DNA of 64,000 bases, taken from assembly GCF_014836935.1 (NCBI RefSeq), contig NZ_JACSPW010000004.1:1-64000 (forward strand). Direction: 5' to 3'. Source of the DNA: Solibacillus merdavium (GTDB lineage: Bacteria; Bacillota; Bacilli; Bacillales_A; Planococcaceae). Both the position numbers and the translations under genes were made by a program. Every line of letters begins with the position of its first letter. Position 1 is the first letter of the stretch. Of this stretch, positions 17,052 through 26,599 are shown piece after piece. The notes under the pieces are model-generated. The model worked only from the letters and a program-made list of their open reading frames with translations, did no database searches and was not told the DNA's origin.

Positions 17052-17804
17052 TTATAAGTAATGTTTTTTAACAGCGTTTATTGCATACATCATAAAATAC
17101 CATGAAGATTTCCATACTGGGAGATTCTCTGATTTACGATAAACAACCCACATCTTCTTCGCTACATTTAGTTTATTGCTAGAAGCAGAATTTCCGACAA
17201 TTCTATATTTCGCTAAGACTTCTTGATAACAATATGCCGTTTCGCCATTCTTTAAGACTTTTAGCCATAGAGCTGTGTCTTCCGGTTGTAAATCAGGCAT
17301 TTGTATCTTGCCTAATTTTTCAATGTTTAAAATTACGGTCAAACAGCCAATAGTTGTATTTCTCAAAAGTTGCTCGTAATTAATTGTTGATGGACATATA
17401 ACTTTTCGGTTTATGTCGTTCCCCTGTTCATCAATCATTTCATAATTCGTGAATGTAAAATTATAATTATTCTCTTCCATAAAAGCTATTTGTTTTTCAA
17501 GCTTATCTGAGTGCCACAAATCATCGCTATCTAAAAAGGCTACATATTTCCCATTAGCCTTTTGGATACCAAAATTTCTTGCTAATGCAGCCCCCGAATT
17601 TTTTTCTAATTTGTATATATTAAATCTCGAATCATTAACTATGGCATTTTGAATCAATTCTAATGAATCATCTTTTGAACAATCATCAACAATAATCATT
17701 TCAAAGTTTTGATACGTTTGATTTTTTACAGAATTAATTGATTCTAAAATAAACCTTTTACTATTATAAGAAGGTGTAATGATAGAGACTAATGGTTGTG
17801 TCAT
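17052..17804 (-). CDS. Family 2 glycosyltransferase
   Basis: A 250-residue GT-A fold glycosyltransferase of the GT2 family, expected to extend the lipid-linked glycan on the cytoplasmic face. The N-terminus reads VSIITPSYNSKRFILESI with VDDCSKDD after it, and the metal-binding DXD lies in FLDSDDLWH near residue 94. TALWLKVLKNGETAYC matches the acceptor/catalytic region. It starts nine bases after the stop of the GT4 gene and ends at the terminator at 17020. The sugar transferred cannot be read from the sequence. Confidence 0.86.
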   Translation of the reverse strand: MTQPLVSIITPSYNSKRFILESINSVKNQTYQNFEMIIVDDCSKDDSLELIQNAIVNDSRFNIYKLEKNSGAALARNFGIQKANGKYVAFLDSDDLWHSDKLEKQIAFMEENNYNFTFTNYEMIDEQGNDINRKVICPSTINYEQLLRNTTIGCLTVILNIEKLGKIQMPDLQPEDTALWLKVLKNGETAYCYQEVLAKYRIVGNSASSNKLNVAKKMWVVYRKSENLPVWKSSWYFMMYAINAVKKHYL

Positions 17805-17813
17805 GTAATCACC

Positions 17814-18944
17814 TTATCCACATATAGAACTGTAATTTTCTATAAGTTTATTTTTTGAATGTTCCCAACTAAATTGGGGGTATATTAATTCTGCATTTTT
17901 TCCCTTTTCCAACAATTCTATTTGATTAATTCCGCTAAACGTTTGCTTTAAACTTAATACATCAAATTTTGTAACATACCCAATGTCGTACTTATCTACA
18001 AATAAATCAATAGACGTATTTTCAGACACAATACATGGTTTCCCAAGATACAGTGCTTCATAAAGCTTATTAGGAGACGCTATTTGATTATGCTGGTAAG
18101 TTGGATCATAAACCATATAAATAATATCTGTTTGGCTAGCAACTGAAAGTATCTCAGGTAAGCTTAAATAACCTAAATAATTTATATTACTATTAATTTC
18201 AGCTGCTTTTATGATATCTTCTTGTAACTCACCTTTTCCAGCAAACCAAATGCAAATATCTTGTTGCTGTAATAAAAGTTCAATTCCACGATCTCTACTT
18301 AAAGCCCCATAGTAAAAAACATTGAGCAGATTAAAGCTTTTCTCAATGGGATATTCAACTTTTTCCTTTGGTGGATCAATACTATTATTTATAATAATTG
18401 TCTTTTCATGAAGCGCTTTAGGGATATTACGAAAGCGATTTTGATCAGGGATAATAATTATCTCTGCACTTTTCATAATCTTTTCGCTTATACTCTTAAT
18501 AATTTTCCTGACGAATATTGGAATAGGACTATGAAATGTTTCTACAAAATCAGCAATATCATATATTATTTTATATTTCAACTTAGGATTAATGAGCTTT
18601 GCTAAAAATACCGGCAGACCTAAATCGAAGTCTATAGCATGAACAACTTTGTACTGTTGTCCAGACTTACATAAAAATAAAATCACCTTGATTATAAACA
18701 ATAGCTTGTTCACAATTGTAATAATCCCTTTTCCGTACGGTGTATTTCCACAGTAAATAGAATGTACAGTAATTCCTTCTTTTTTAAAATTTTCAGTAGC
18801 AGCTTCTATAACTGAAGAATTTACACCACGGTTCCAATTCAATATATCGACATCATAATTTGCTTCCTTTAAAGCTTTTGCTGCACGCGGCAAACGATTT
18901 GCAATAAAGGCGCTATTTTGAGCCAATAGAATTTTTTTCTTCAT
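17814..18944 (-). CDS. Family 4 glycosyltransferase
   Basis: A 376-residue GT-B fold retaining glycosyltransferase (GT4-like). The N-terminal half contains LPRAAKALKEANYDVDIL, and the C-terminal nucleotide-sugar domain has YYGALSRDRGIELLL, WFAGKGEL and SPNKLYEALYLGKPCIVS, the usual donor-binding segments. I place the start at 18944 (MKKKILLAQNSAF), where AAAGGA lies about nine bases upstream. An in-frame ATG at 18998 overlaps the acyltransferase end and has no ribosome binding site. Substrate is unknown. Confidence 0.84.
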   Translation of the reverse strand: MKKKILLAQNSAFIANRLPRAAKALKEANYDVDILNWNRGVNSSVIEAATENFKKEGITVHSIYCGNTPYGKGIITIVNKLLFIIKVILFLCKSGQQYKVVHAIDFDLGLPVFLAKLINPKLKYKIIYDIADFVETFHSPIPIFVRKIIKSISEKIMKSAEIIIIPDQNRFRNIPKALHEKTIIINNSIDPPKEKVEYPIEKSFNLLNVFYYGALSRDRGIELLLQQQDICIWFAGKGELQEDIIKAAEINSNINYLGYLSLPEILSVASQTDIIYMVYDPTYQHNQIASPNKLYEALYLGKPCIVSENTSIDLFVDKYDIGYVTKFDVLSLKQTFSGINQIELLEKGKNAELIYPQFSWEHSKNKLIENYSSICG

Positions 18945-18988
18945 AAACTTCAATCCTTTAATATTATTGCAAATAACTAATATCTTTT

Positions 18989-20053
18989 TTAAGTCCATTT
19001 CAACCGAATTAACCGTTTATTCTTAAGAAGTTTATATAAAAATCCCACAATTTTCTTTCTAAATATTCCTGATATTATAGAAAGAACTAAAATAGAAGCT
19101 ACTACGGGAACAAAATATATAATTATTAAGGCTTGGTTTTCAAAGTATCTTAAAGCATAAGGATAAACCATTCTATCAAAAATATAGGATGCCAAATATA
19201 TATCTAAAGTCATCCCACCAATCATAATAAATATTTTATTCAGTACAAGGTTTTTAATTTTAATATCATAAATTGCTAAGAAAAAGAAAATAGCAGTTCC
19301 CATCACCGTTAACGAACTGTAATAACCAGTTGCCTCAACAAATATACCTCCCTGTGCAAAATAAAATGTTAATATAGTTTCAATAAGAATTATTAATGCA
19401 CATAATGAAATTGCTTTATACTTTTTTATTTTTGGTTGATATTCTTTAAAATAACATCCTATAAAGTAATAAGTTAGCGGATATATATTAATCCACCAAT
19501 TCGGGAAGTATAATATTTTACTTCCTTGAAAATATAATGGGATACTATTTAATAAACCAGGTAAACCAGTTAAAACTATCAATGTGATAATTAAAGCTTT
19601 TTTTTCATTTTCTGATTTCAAATTATTGAAAATTATATTTATAAATGGGATCAACAAAAATAAACCCAAATACATATTTACATACCATCCATACCCATTT
19701 GCCTCAAAGCTAAGGATTTTATAAAGCCATTCTATTACAGATAAATCTTCTTTAAAATATGTTATCCTCATAACAATTGATAAAAGAGAGTAAAAAAGAT
19801 ATACTCCGATTACATTGATTAACCCTTTATAATAATTTTTTTTTAGTTTTTTTTGGGACATTACATACCCAGTAACCATCATAAATAAAGGAACACATAT
19901 TAAAAATAACCATCTCAAGTATGTTTGCAAAAATAATAATTCACTATTAATTAGTGGTGTAGAATAATAATAAGTATTCATAAAAAAATGAACTGATGGA
20001 ACAAAAAATACAGCTATAACTTTTATTAAATCTATTCCTACTTCTCTCTTCAT
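18989..20053 (-). CDS. Membrane acyltransferase (acyltransferase 3 family)
   Basis: A 354-residue integral membrane protein with about ten hydrophobic helices, matching the acyltransferase 3 family (OafA/WecH type), which usually transfers acetyl groups to sugars of exported glycans. The N-terminus reads GIDLIKVIAVFFVPSVHFF, the family pattern with the conserved His. The ATG at 20053 is preferred because AGAGGG lies about five bases upstream; a TTG at 20068 lacks such a site. It overlaps the start region of the following GT4 gene, which suggests coupling. O-acetylation of the S-layer glycan or wall polymer is inferred. Confidence 0.83.
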   Translation of the reverse strand: MKREVGIDLIKVIAVFFVPSVHFFMNTYYYSTPLINSELLFLQTYLRWLFLICVPLFMMVTGYVMSQKKLKKNYYKGLINVIGVYLFYSLLSIVMRITYFKEDLSVIEWLYKILSFEANGYGWYVNMYLGLFLLIPFINIIFNNLKSENEKKALIITLIVLTGLPGLLNSIPLYFQGSKILYFPNWWINIYPLTYYFIGCYFKEYQPKIKKYKAISLCALIILIETILTFYFAQGGIFVEATGYYSSLTVMGTAIFFFLAIYDIKIKNLVLNKIFIMIGGMTLDIYLASYIFDRMVYPYALRYFENQALIIIYFVPVVASILVLSIISGIFRKKIVGFLYKLLKNKRLIRLKWT

Positions 20054-20202
20054 AGAACCCTCTATCAAATCGGTTAAATATAACCATTTATTTTTATTTG
20101 AGTAAATTTACAAAGCAATGATTACTGAGGTTTCTATCGCTCATTTACAGTATCTGTTTCTGTTTTGTAAAGAAATTATTCATAGCCGACAAGGACTTAA
20201 AA

Positions 20203-20232
20203 ATACTCTACAAATATTCATTCGTAGAGTAT
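20203..20232 (-). terminator. Possible weak terminator after the GtrA-like gene
   Basis: Nine-bp stem ATACTCTAC/GTAGAGTAT (20203-20211 with 20224-20232) in the 230-nt gap between the gtrA-like gene and the acyltransferase gene, followed by only TTTT on the minus strand. Read-through into the downstream glycosyltransferases is likely. Confidence 0.5.
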
Positions 20233-20281
20233 AGTAATATTTTTTAAGTACTTTCTATATATTTCGGTTATTAATTTAAAA

Positions 20282-20698
20282 CTAAGAATAGATATTTTTG
20301 TCAGTTACTTTAAAAACAAAGTATTTTTGTCCAAAGTAATTTAATATCACAAAAATAATCATTCCAAATATCATAGAAATGTTATCAATAAATTTAGAAG
20401 ATAAACTATTTAATATAAATTCTAATATATTTTTCGCTACGGTATATGCTATTAAATAACATACAATAATATTTATTATAAATTTGATTACCTCTGTAAA
20501 ATTTCTATTTTTACTTTTAGATGTATAATATTTATTTAAAATATAACTTATTATACTTCCAATAAAATAATTTAAAAACGTTGATATCCAGTAACCCATT
20601 CCGAATAAATTATAAGCTACAAACATTATTGATGTTCCAATGACGGTATTTATAATCCCTACTATTACAAATTTATTGAAAGTTTTTGAATTACTCAT
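20282..20698 (-). CDS. GtrA-like membrane protein (putative lipid-linked glucose flippase)
   Basis: A 138-residue protein with four predicted transmembrane helices, matching the GtrA/DPMS family. In O-antigen glucosylation GtrA is thought to flip undecaprenyl-phosphoglucose outward. The helix pattern FVIVGIINTVIGTSIMF, FLNYFIGSIISYILNK and ILNYFGQKYFVF is typical. I place the start at the ATG that overlaps the GtrB-like stop (ATGAGTAA, eight bases shared), implying translational coupling; an in-frame ATG at 20722 is an alternative. Together with the two upstream genes it makes a complete gtrA-gtrB-gtrC-like set. Confidence 0.82.
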   Translation of the reverse strand: MSNSKTFNKFVIVGIINTVIGTSIMFVAYNLFGMGYWISTFLNYFIGSIISYILNKYYTSKSKNRNFTEVIKFIINIIVCYLIAYTVAKNILEFILNSLSSKFIDNISMIFGMIIFVILNYFGQKYFVFKVTDKNIYS

Positions 20699-21647
20699 AT
20701 ACTTTAACTTTTGTTTTTCCATGGATTTTTTTTGAAATAATATAACTTGGCCTAGATTTTATTTCTTCAAAAATTTTATTAATATAAATCCCTAAAATTC
20801 CTATACTTAATGTAATAGTACCTCCAACCAATAAAAGGAGTAAAATTATAGTAGTGAATCCTTCTAATGAATTCCCTGTAAAATAACTTATTAATGAATA
20901 TCCTCCTAAAAGAGTTGCAAAGATTAAATAAATAACACCAATCAATGATACTAAATGTAGGGGCGCAGAAGTAAATGAGGTAATATTAGATATAGCATAT
21001 TTAATTAATGATCCGAAAGACCATTTACTTTCCCCATTAACTCTTTCTTGTACTTCAAATTCAACTGTAGCTTGTTTAAAGCCTACCCAGTAAGATAATG
21101 CACGGAAAAATCGATTTTTTTCAGGCAACTGATTTAGCTCATTTATCACTTTTCTATCAAGTAGTTTGAAATCAGATGATTTATCCATTTTAAACTTTGT
21201 CACTTTTGAAATTGATGAGTAAAAGATTTTAGAAAATAACTTGTAAACAAAGGATTCTTTTCCCCTAGAAACTTTCACACCCTCAATTACTTCGTATCCA
21301 ACTTCCCACAATCTATACATACTAATAATCATGTCGGGTGGATGCTGCAAATCACAATCTAAAACAACTGCACAATCACCATTACACATTTTCAAACCAG
21401 CCTCAATAGCAGCTTCTTTACCAAAATTCCTTGAAAAATTAATTGCCAGAACTTTATCATCTCGGGATATTTCTTCAATTCTATCCCAAGTGTTATCTTT
21501 AGAACCATCATTAATATAAACTAATTCATAATCAATAGAATTATTATACATCAATTCACTTATTACATTATATGACAAATTTATATTCTCTTCTTCATTA
21601 TAAGCTGGTAGAATAATGCTTAATAATTTCATCCTTGTCTCACTCAA
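20691..21647 (-). CDS. GtrB-like polyprenyl-phosphate glycosyltransferase
   Basis: A 318-residue membrane GT2 enzyme of the GtrB/DPM1-like type, transferring a sugar (glucose in the model family) from UDP-sugar to undecaprenyl phosphate. The catalytic domain opens with IILPAYNEEENI, and the metal site is VLDCDLQHPPDMI (about residues 93-105). GVKVSRGKESFVYKLFSKIF follows, and two C-terminal membrane helices (about 230-300) complete the family architecture. It overlaps the upstream Glucos_trans_II gene by eight bases and the downstream gtrA-like gene. The donor is probably UDP-glucose from GalU, by inference from family and context. Confidence 0.88.
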   Translation of the reverse strand: MSETRMKLLSIILPAYNEEENINLSYNVISELMYNNSIDYELVYINDGSKDNTWDRIEEISRDDKVLAINFSRNFGKEAAIEAGLKMCNGDCAVVLDCDLQHPPDMIISMYRLWEVGYEVIEGVKVSRGKESFVYKLFSKIFYSSISKVTKFKMDKSSDFKLLDRKVINELNQLPEKNRFFRALSYWVGFKQATVEFEVQERVNGESKWSFGSLIKYAISNITSFTSAPLHLVSLIGVIYLIFATLLGGYSLISYFTGNSLEGFTTIILLLLLVGGTITLSIGILGIYINKIFEEIKSRPSYIISKKIHGKTKVKVYE

Positions 21648-23139
21648 ATCTTATTATTATAGTATTATCGATTACTTTGATCGAATCACTCAATGGCCAT
21701 TGTGACATTTCATTAATTTCTTCTGCATTTATCTCAACAAATTCCGACTGAATATCCATTGTTTTCAATTCATGTCCTAAAAAATTATTTAAATACAATG
21801 TAGTTGTATACTCATTAAATACAATATTTCCAATCCCTACATTGTACGGGACTTTAGTATTGTAGCTTTCGACTAAATTTATATGTGTAGTGGGATTACC
21901 AATAACTAATAAAGAGTCAACTAAAGGTGAATTCCTTTGAATATTTTCAATCTCATAAGACACCTTAGTCATTAAAGAATTTGTATAATTATTAATAAGT
22001 GAAAGTTTTTCATAATAAATATTTGTAATTACAACTAAATTAAATGCAATTAAAAATAAGATAATTATTGCCACTTTATTAATTACTTTGTAAATAATTT
22101 CACTTTTAAAAATATTTGTTTCCAAAATAAAAATTCCTATCAAATACATTAAAGGGATATTTTGAAGCATTAAAACGTGATAAAAAACACTTGGAGAAAC
22201 AAAATATATTAAGTATAAATAAAAAGGACACAAGCCAATTAACATTATAATTAAAGTGAAATTCTTAAATTTAATTTTTGAAGTTAACACAAATATTAAT
22301 AATGTAATTAATACTAATAATATATAAAGTAAATTTAACTTTTCGAATAAGTTAGTAAAGCTATAATTATTAAATATAAATATATTAAATGCATTAACTG
22401 CTTTCTGTGCTGCTAAATAAATAGTTTCAAAATTTATAACCCCTGCATCATTTATTCCACCATATTCAGTCAATCCAACTTTATTTTGGTAGATTTTAAA
22501 ATGAATAATATATAGTAACAATCCTCCAACTATAGTTACAATATATTTAATAAAAGACTTAAAGTCTAAATTATTATTATTCATTAATCTTTGGATCAAT
22601 ATGACTACAACCATAGTTACAGCTAAAGTTAAGTTTGCTTGATAAGTACCCAAGGCTACATATAATAAAAATACAGCTCCAATATTATACCAAATGTTTT
22701 TAGTAGATATATATATAGCCAATAAAGTTAAAAAGAAAGATATATAATAAGCGTCAGCTGTAAATGCATATGAAAATATCCCGGAAACAGAAGGAAATGC
22801 AGCATATATAACAATAAACATTATAATATTTTTTTTATTAACAATGTTAAATATTTCTATAATTAATACAAGGCCTAAACTTAAAAATATGCATGAGATT
22901 AATAAATTTAAATAATGCAAGTCGAAATAACTACTTAAACTGCCTAAATATTTTAATGTAAATCTCCCAGAGGAAGATAAATCCATATCGCCATAAAAAT
23001 GCCAGAGACTGTCATGATTTTTTAAATTATTCACTAACATAAATAAATGAATTATAATGGTTGAACTTAATGAAAATATAAAAGTAAATTTCATTCTTTC
23101 AGTTATAGTTATATTTTTTTTATCCAATTTCTTCTTCAT
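21640..23139 (-). CDS. Multi-spanning membrane glucosyltransferase (Glucos_trans_II / GtrC-like)
   Basis: A 499-residue protein with about eleven hydrophobic helices. The N-terminal SLWHFYGDMDLSSSGRF segment followed by membrane helices resembles the Glucos_trans_II family, GT-C proteins that act as GtrC in phage serotype-converting cassettes, moving glucose from undecaprenyl phosphate to a polysaccharide outside the membrane. The Asp-rich first loop is consistent with a GT-C acidic motif. The about 120 C-terminal residues are extracytoplasmic. It is translationally coupled to gtrB-like and gtrA-like genes, which strongly supports the reading. Acceptor, probably the S-layer or wall glycan, is inferred. 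Confidence 0.78.
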   Translation of the reverse strand: MKKKLDKKNITITERMKFTFIFSLSSTIIIHLFMLVNNLKNHDSLWHFYGDMDLSSSGRFTLKYLGSLSSYFDLHYLNLLISCIFLSLGLVLIIEIFNIVNKKNIIMFIVIYAAFPSVSGIFSYAFTADAYYISFFLTLLAIYISTKNIWYNIGAVFLLYVALGTYQANLTLAVTMVVVILIQRLMNNNNLDFKSFIKYIVTIVGGLLLYIIHFKIYQNKVGLTEYGGINDAGVINFETIYLAAQKAVNAFNIFIFNNYSFTNLFEKLNLLYILLVLITLLIFVLTSKIKFKNFTLIIMLIGLCPFYLYLIYFVSPSVFYHVLMLQNIPLMYLIGIFILETNIFKSEIIYKVINKVAIIILFLIAFNLVVITNIYYEKLSLINNYTNSLMTKVSYEIENIQRNSPLVDSLLVIGNPTTHINLVESYNTKVPYNVGIGNIVFNEYTTTLYLNNFLGHELKTMDIQSEFVEINAEEINEMSQWPLSDSIKVIDNTIIIRFE

Positions 23140-23213
23140 CCTTTTCTATATTACAACAACAATCCATCTAACTTGGATTAATTAATTTTAATAATTTTTA
23201 ATTATGTATAACT

Positions 23214-24236
23214 CTAACCATACATAGCGTCCCAATCTTTTAGAAAAGCACTATCAGTTAGTTTACTTTTATACTTACCTAATCTTTTTTTACAAATATC
23301 AAAATTTTCTGTTATATATTTTATTTTATTAGTGGCTTCATTGATAGAGTTTAATTCATATAAAAAGGTTGAATCATTGTCAACTAATGCGTTATGGATA
23401 TTAGAAGCTAATATTGGAATATCATTTACAATTGCTTCAGCAATAGAGAGGCCAAAGCTTTCACCTTTTGAAGAAGATATAACAATTCCATTATTATTCT
23501 TTATAATATTAAATAATTGTGGCACTTTCTCAAAAGCAATGGGTGGTAAATAAATAACCCGGTTAAGTAAACACTTATCACTTATAATTTTAAATAAATC
23601 AACTTCTGTAGTAATAGGCCCTGCAATTATTAATATAAATTTATCACCAACCTTTTTTTGCAAATTTACAAAGATTTCAATGACTTCTTCTACATTTTTT
23701 AATTTATCAATTCTGCCTATATACGCAATTGGAATTTTAGGGAAAACATTAGTACTATTTACGTTTTTTTCAACAAGAAGTGCTGGAACAAAATTTCTTA
23801 ATACTATAGTCTTTTTTTGAAGTTGTTCTGGAATTTCATTGATAATATCTTCTTTAAATTTGTCAGAAGGAACAATAATATTTTTAATATTAAAGGGTAA
23901 GTCACTTAGATATTGTCTATTCTCCGTATAGGCTGTATGACATTCAAAAACTATTTTTTCATAATTTTTTGTCATTTCGAAAATCTCAGGGGTATCAATA
24001 ACGTGAATAAAATCATAATGATTGGGGTTAAAAGTTTCAACTATTTGTAAATATCCGCCTAAATCTTTCCCCTTAATATATTGATTTAAAAGTATTTTCC
24101 CTCCCGAATCATGGAGGAAAAATACATCTTGAGATACGTTATAATTAGCTTCTTTAAAAGCTAAAGCTCGATTGAGTAAAACTCTTTCAACGCCTCCCAT
24201 AGTTGCCCATTTATATACATAAAGGATTTTTTTCAT
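23214..24236 (-). CDS. Family 4 glycosyltransferase
   Basis: A 340-residue GT-B fold glycosyltransferase. The N-terminus MKKILYVYKWATMGGVERVL carries the glycine-rich acceptor loop seen in GT4 enzymes; IPIAYIGRIDKLKN begins the donor domain (about 185), and SSSKGESFGLSIAEAI (about 255-270) is the ExxxxxxxE-type donor-binding motif. It lies 19 bases after the methyltransferase-GT fusion. Probably a chain-elongating enzyme of the same glycan; the sugar is unknown. Confidence 0.86.
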   Translation of the reverse strand: MKKILYVYKWATMGGVERVLLNRALAFKEANYNVSQDVFFLHDSGGKILLNQYIKGKDLGGYLQIVETFNPNHYDFIHVIDTPEIFEMTKNYEKIVFECHTAYTENRQYLSDLPFNIKNIIVPSDKFKEDIINEIPEQLQKKTIVLRNFVPALLVEKNVNSTNVFPKIPIAYIGRIDKLKNVEEVIEIFVNLQKKVGDKFILIIAGPITTEVDLFKIISDKCLLNRVIYLPPIAFEKVPQLFNIIKNNNGIVISSSKGESFGLSIAEAIVNDIPILASNIHNALVDNDSTFLYELNSINEATNKIKYITENFDICKKRLGKYKSKLTDSAFLKDWDAMYG

Positions 24237-24255
24237 TTTTTAAATTACCTCATTT

Positions 24256-26595
24256 TCAGTCAAATAACTCTTGCAATATATTATTATTATTGATTTCATC
24301 CATTATAAAATTAAATCTGCTATCCCAAGTACTATCTAATAGGAATTCATTTACATTAGAATACTGAATTTTACCCTCTAATATTTCATTATACAATTTT
24401 TCTATTGTATCATAAAATTGTTTTGTACTTTCACTATGTGTTACTAATGGATAGTTATTTAAATGTGGGATACCTGTTGAAATAGTAGGAAGACCAAAAT
24501 ATAAATATTCATAGACTTTGATTGGATCTACAGCTTCAGATAGCTTTGAATGTTTAAAAGGGATAATACCTATGTGCCACTTTTCAACGACTTCATGTAA
24601 TTTACCAGGATGAATTTTCCCATAATACTTAATATTATTGTATTTCATTATTTTCTCTAGTGTCTTATCATCTGCACCATAGCCTATTAAATGTATAAAG
24701 ATATGGTCCTTTTTAGCTATTTCAAAAATTAGCTCCCAATCAAACCACGCTGCGGTCATATGTCCAAAGTAACCAATATGGATTTTTTTATCATCTGCAG
24801 ACTGTTTTAAAGAAATATCTTTATATTTTGAAACTTCCTCAGCATATCCATTTCCTACTACTTTTATATCAGTTCTTAAATAATTGAACTTACTTCTTAA
24901 TGGCTCAGAAACTGCGAAAATCGCATCAGAATTCAAAATAATAGCTTCCTCAACCTCTTTTTTGTACCAAGGAGATTCACCCTGATCATAAAATCCTTCC
25001 CATTCATCCATAATGTCATAAATTATATGAAAAGCATTTTCCCTAAATTTAATAATTAGATCATTAAATTCTTTTGCTGGAAAAGTAATAATAAATTTTT
25101 TATTTTTGATACCATTTATTAAACTGAAATCTGTTTCTAAAAAATCAAATAATGGTACTTGGTAAATATTATTCAAAAAAGACTGGTAGTTTTTCTCTAA
25201 TTTTTCCCCTTTTTCCCACTGCCATGCAATATATAATACTGCAAAGCCTTTCTTAGCCAAATATTTAGCAAAATTTATCGTTCTTTGATTATATAATTCA
25301 TCGAATTCAAAAGCTGAAGGAATAATAACTAGCCCCTGGATTTTCCCTACCTCATAATCATTTAATAAATTTGAATAAAGATTTATTAATTGTGAAGAAT
25401 TAATAGAAGCTACCTGTTCTTTTGGAGAATTTAGATAAGTAGCAGATCTACTAACTGCCTCCTTTAAACCCTTTGTCTTTAAAATATAGTAGAATTTTTT
25501 TGTATAACCCTTTAATTTTTTCCTTACTCCCATAAAACGATAATATTTATTTAAAATTTTCCATGCCTTCGTATTTTGAAAACTAGTTAGCTGATAATTT
25601 AAATCATAATTAACATTGTTATAATAAGTAATTTGTCTTTCATATTCTTTAATTTTTTCTTTGAATTCATTCTTATCTTGAAGAAGATTAGATATAACTT
25701 TGTCTTTTTGGTTATAGGAATCTGATAGATTTTTTATAATGGTATTATTATTTTCTAATGTAGATTTGAACCAATTAATGGAATTTTCTTTCTCATCTAT
25801 TTGGTCTTTATGCCACCTTAACTCATTGTTAATTTCTTCAAGCTTTTTATGAAAGCTTGTTTCATTATCAACTAGTTTATTTTTCATAGTTTCTAAAGCT
25901 TCTTTTTGGCTAAAATATTCTAACTCATAAAATTCTCTTCTAGCATTAAAGTTTCCTAAATCAATTTTAGTAAAATCAATATTTACTTTTTTAGAATAAA
26001 TAATTATAGCTTGTTTACCATACCAATGAGTTCCTTCTATTAATTTACAATCAATTTCTTTAAAATATGATAATTGAAAATTATCTATTTCCATTGGGAA
26101 AGATTTATATTCAAATGTATACATATGTTCTTTAATTCTATCGTCTTCTAAAAAAGGCACCATTAAAATCAAATGTTGTTTTGTATTTTGAAGCATTTTT
26201 GGGATAATTTCAAATGGGTTAGAAAAATGCTCTAATACGTTAGAACAAATTATCACATCATAATTCTGTGGTAGATTTTTTATATCCCCCTGTGCATAAT
26301 CTACATTGGGATAATATTCTTTGGCTTTGCTAATTGCTTCATTTGAAAAATCTATTCCCACAACATCTAAGTTATTAAATCTATTGGCTAATAAATTTGT
26401 TCCATCACCTTCCGCACAACCGGCATCACAAATCGACCATTTTTCTTCCTCAAGTTGTTGAATTATTTCAAAAGGTAAATTTTCAAGTAATAAATTCAGG
26501 AAAAATTCAGTTTGCTCTCTACCAAGATAACTTTCCCAGTTAGTTTGGAAACGATTATCCCAATAATCTTTACTGTTTACTTTATATTCACTCAT
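24256..26595 (-). CDS. Methyltransferase-coiled coil-glycosyltransferase fusion protein
   Basis: A 779-residue three-part protein. Residues about 20-210 form a class I SAM-dependent methyltransferase: CDAGCAEGDGTNLLA is the SAM loop and IICSNVLEHFSNP the post-II motif. Residues about 225-345 are a charged heptad-like stretch (Glu/Lys/Asn rich) expected to form a long coiled coil. Residues about 395-779 form a GT-B glycosyltransferase with YFGHMTAAWFDWELI and VDPIKVYEYLYFGLPTIST. The layout recalls WsaE (methyl-rhamnosyltransferase of Geobacillus S-layer glycans) and WbdD (a methyltransferase with coiled-coil length ruler). Next door is an ABC exporter whose ATPase has a Wzt-like C-terminus. 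Chain capping and length control are inferred. Confidence 0.85.
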   Translation of the reverse strand: MSEYKVNSKDYWDNRFQTNWESYLGREQTEFFLNLLLENLPFEIIQQLEEEKWSICDAGCAEGDGTNLLANRFNNLDVVGIDFSNEAISKAKEYYPNVDYAQGDIKNLPQNYDVIICSNVLEHFSNPFEIIPKMLQNTKQHLILMVPFLEDDRIKEHMYTFEYKSFPMEIDNFQLSYFKEIDCKLIEGTHWYGKQAIIIYSKKVNIDFTKIDLGNFNARREFYELEYFSQKEALETMKNKLVDNETSFHKKLEEINNELRWHKDQIDEKENSINWFKSTLENNNTIIKNLSDSYNQKDKVISNLLQDKNEFKEKIKEYERQITYYNNVNYDLNYQLTSFQNTKAWKILNKYYRFMGVRKKLKGYTKKFYYILKTKGLKEAVSRSATYLNSPKEQVASINSSQLINLYSNLLNDYEVGKIQGLVIIPSAFEFDELYNQRTINFAKYLAKKGFAVLYIAWQWEKGEKLEKNYQSFLNNIYQVPLFDFLETDFSLINGIKNKKFIITFPAKEFNDLIIKFRENAFHIIYDIMDEWEGFYDQGESPWYKKEVEEAIILNSDAIFAVSEPLRSKFNYLRTDIKVVGNGYAEEVSKYKDISLKQSADDKKIHIGYFGHMTAAWFDWELIFEIAKKDHIFIHLIGYGADDKTLEKIMKYNNIKYYGKIHPGKLHEVVEKWHIGIIPFKHSKLSEAVDPIKVYEYLYFGLPTISTGIPHLNNYPLVTHSESTKQFYDTIEKLYNEILEGKIQYSNVNEFLLDSTWDSRFNFIMDEINNNNILQELFD

Positions 26596-26599
26596 TTTA

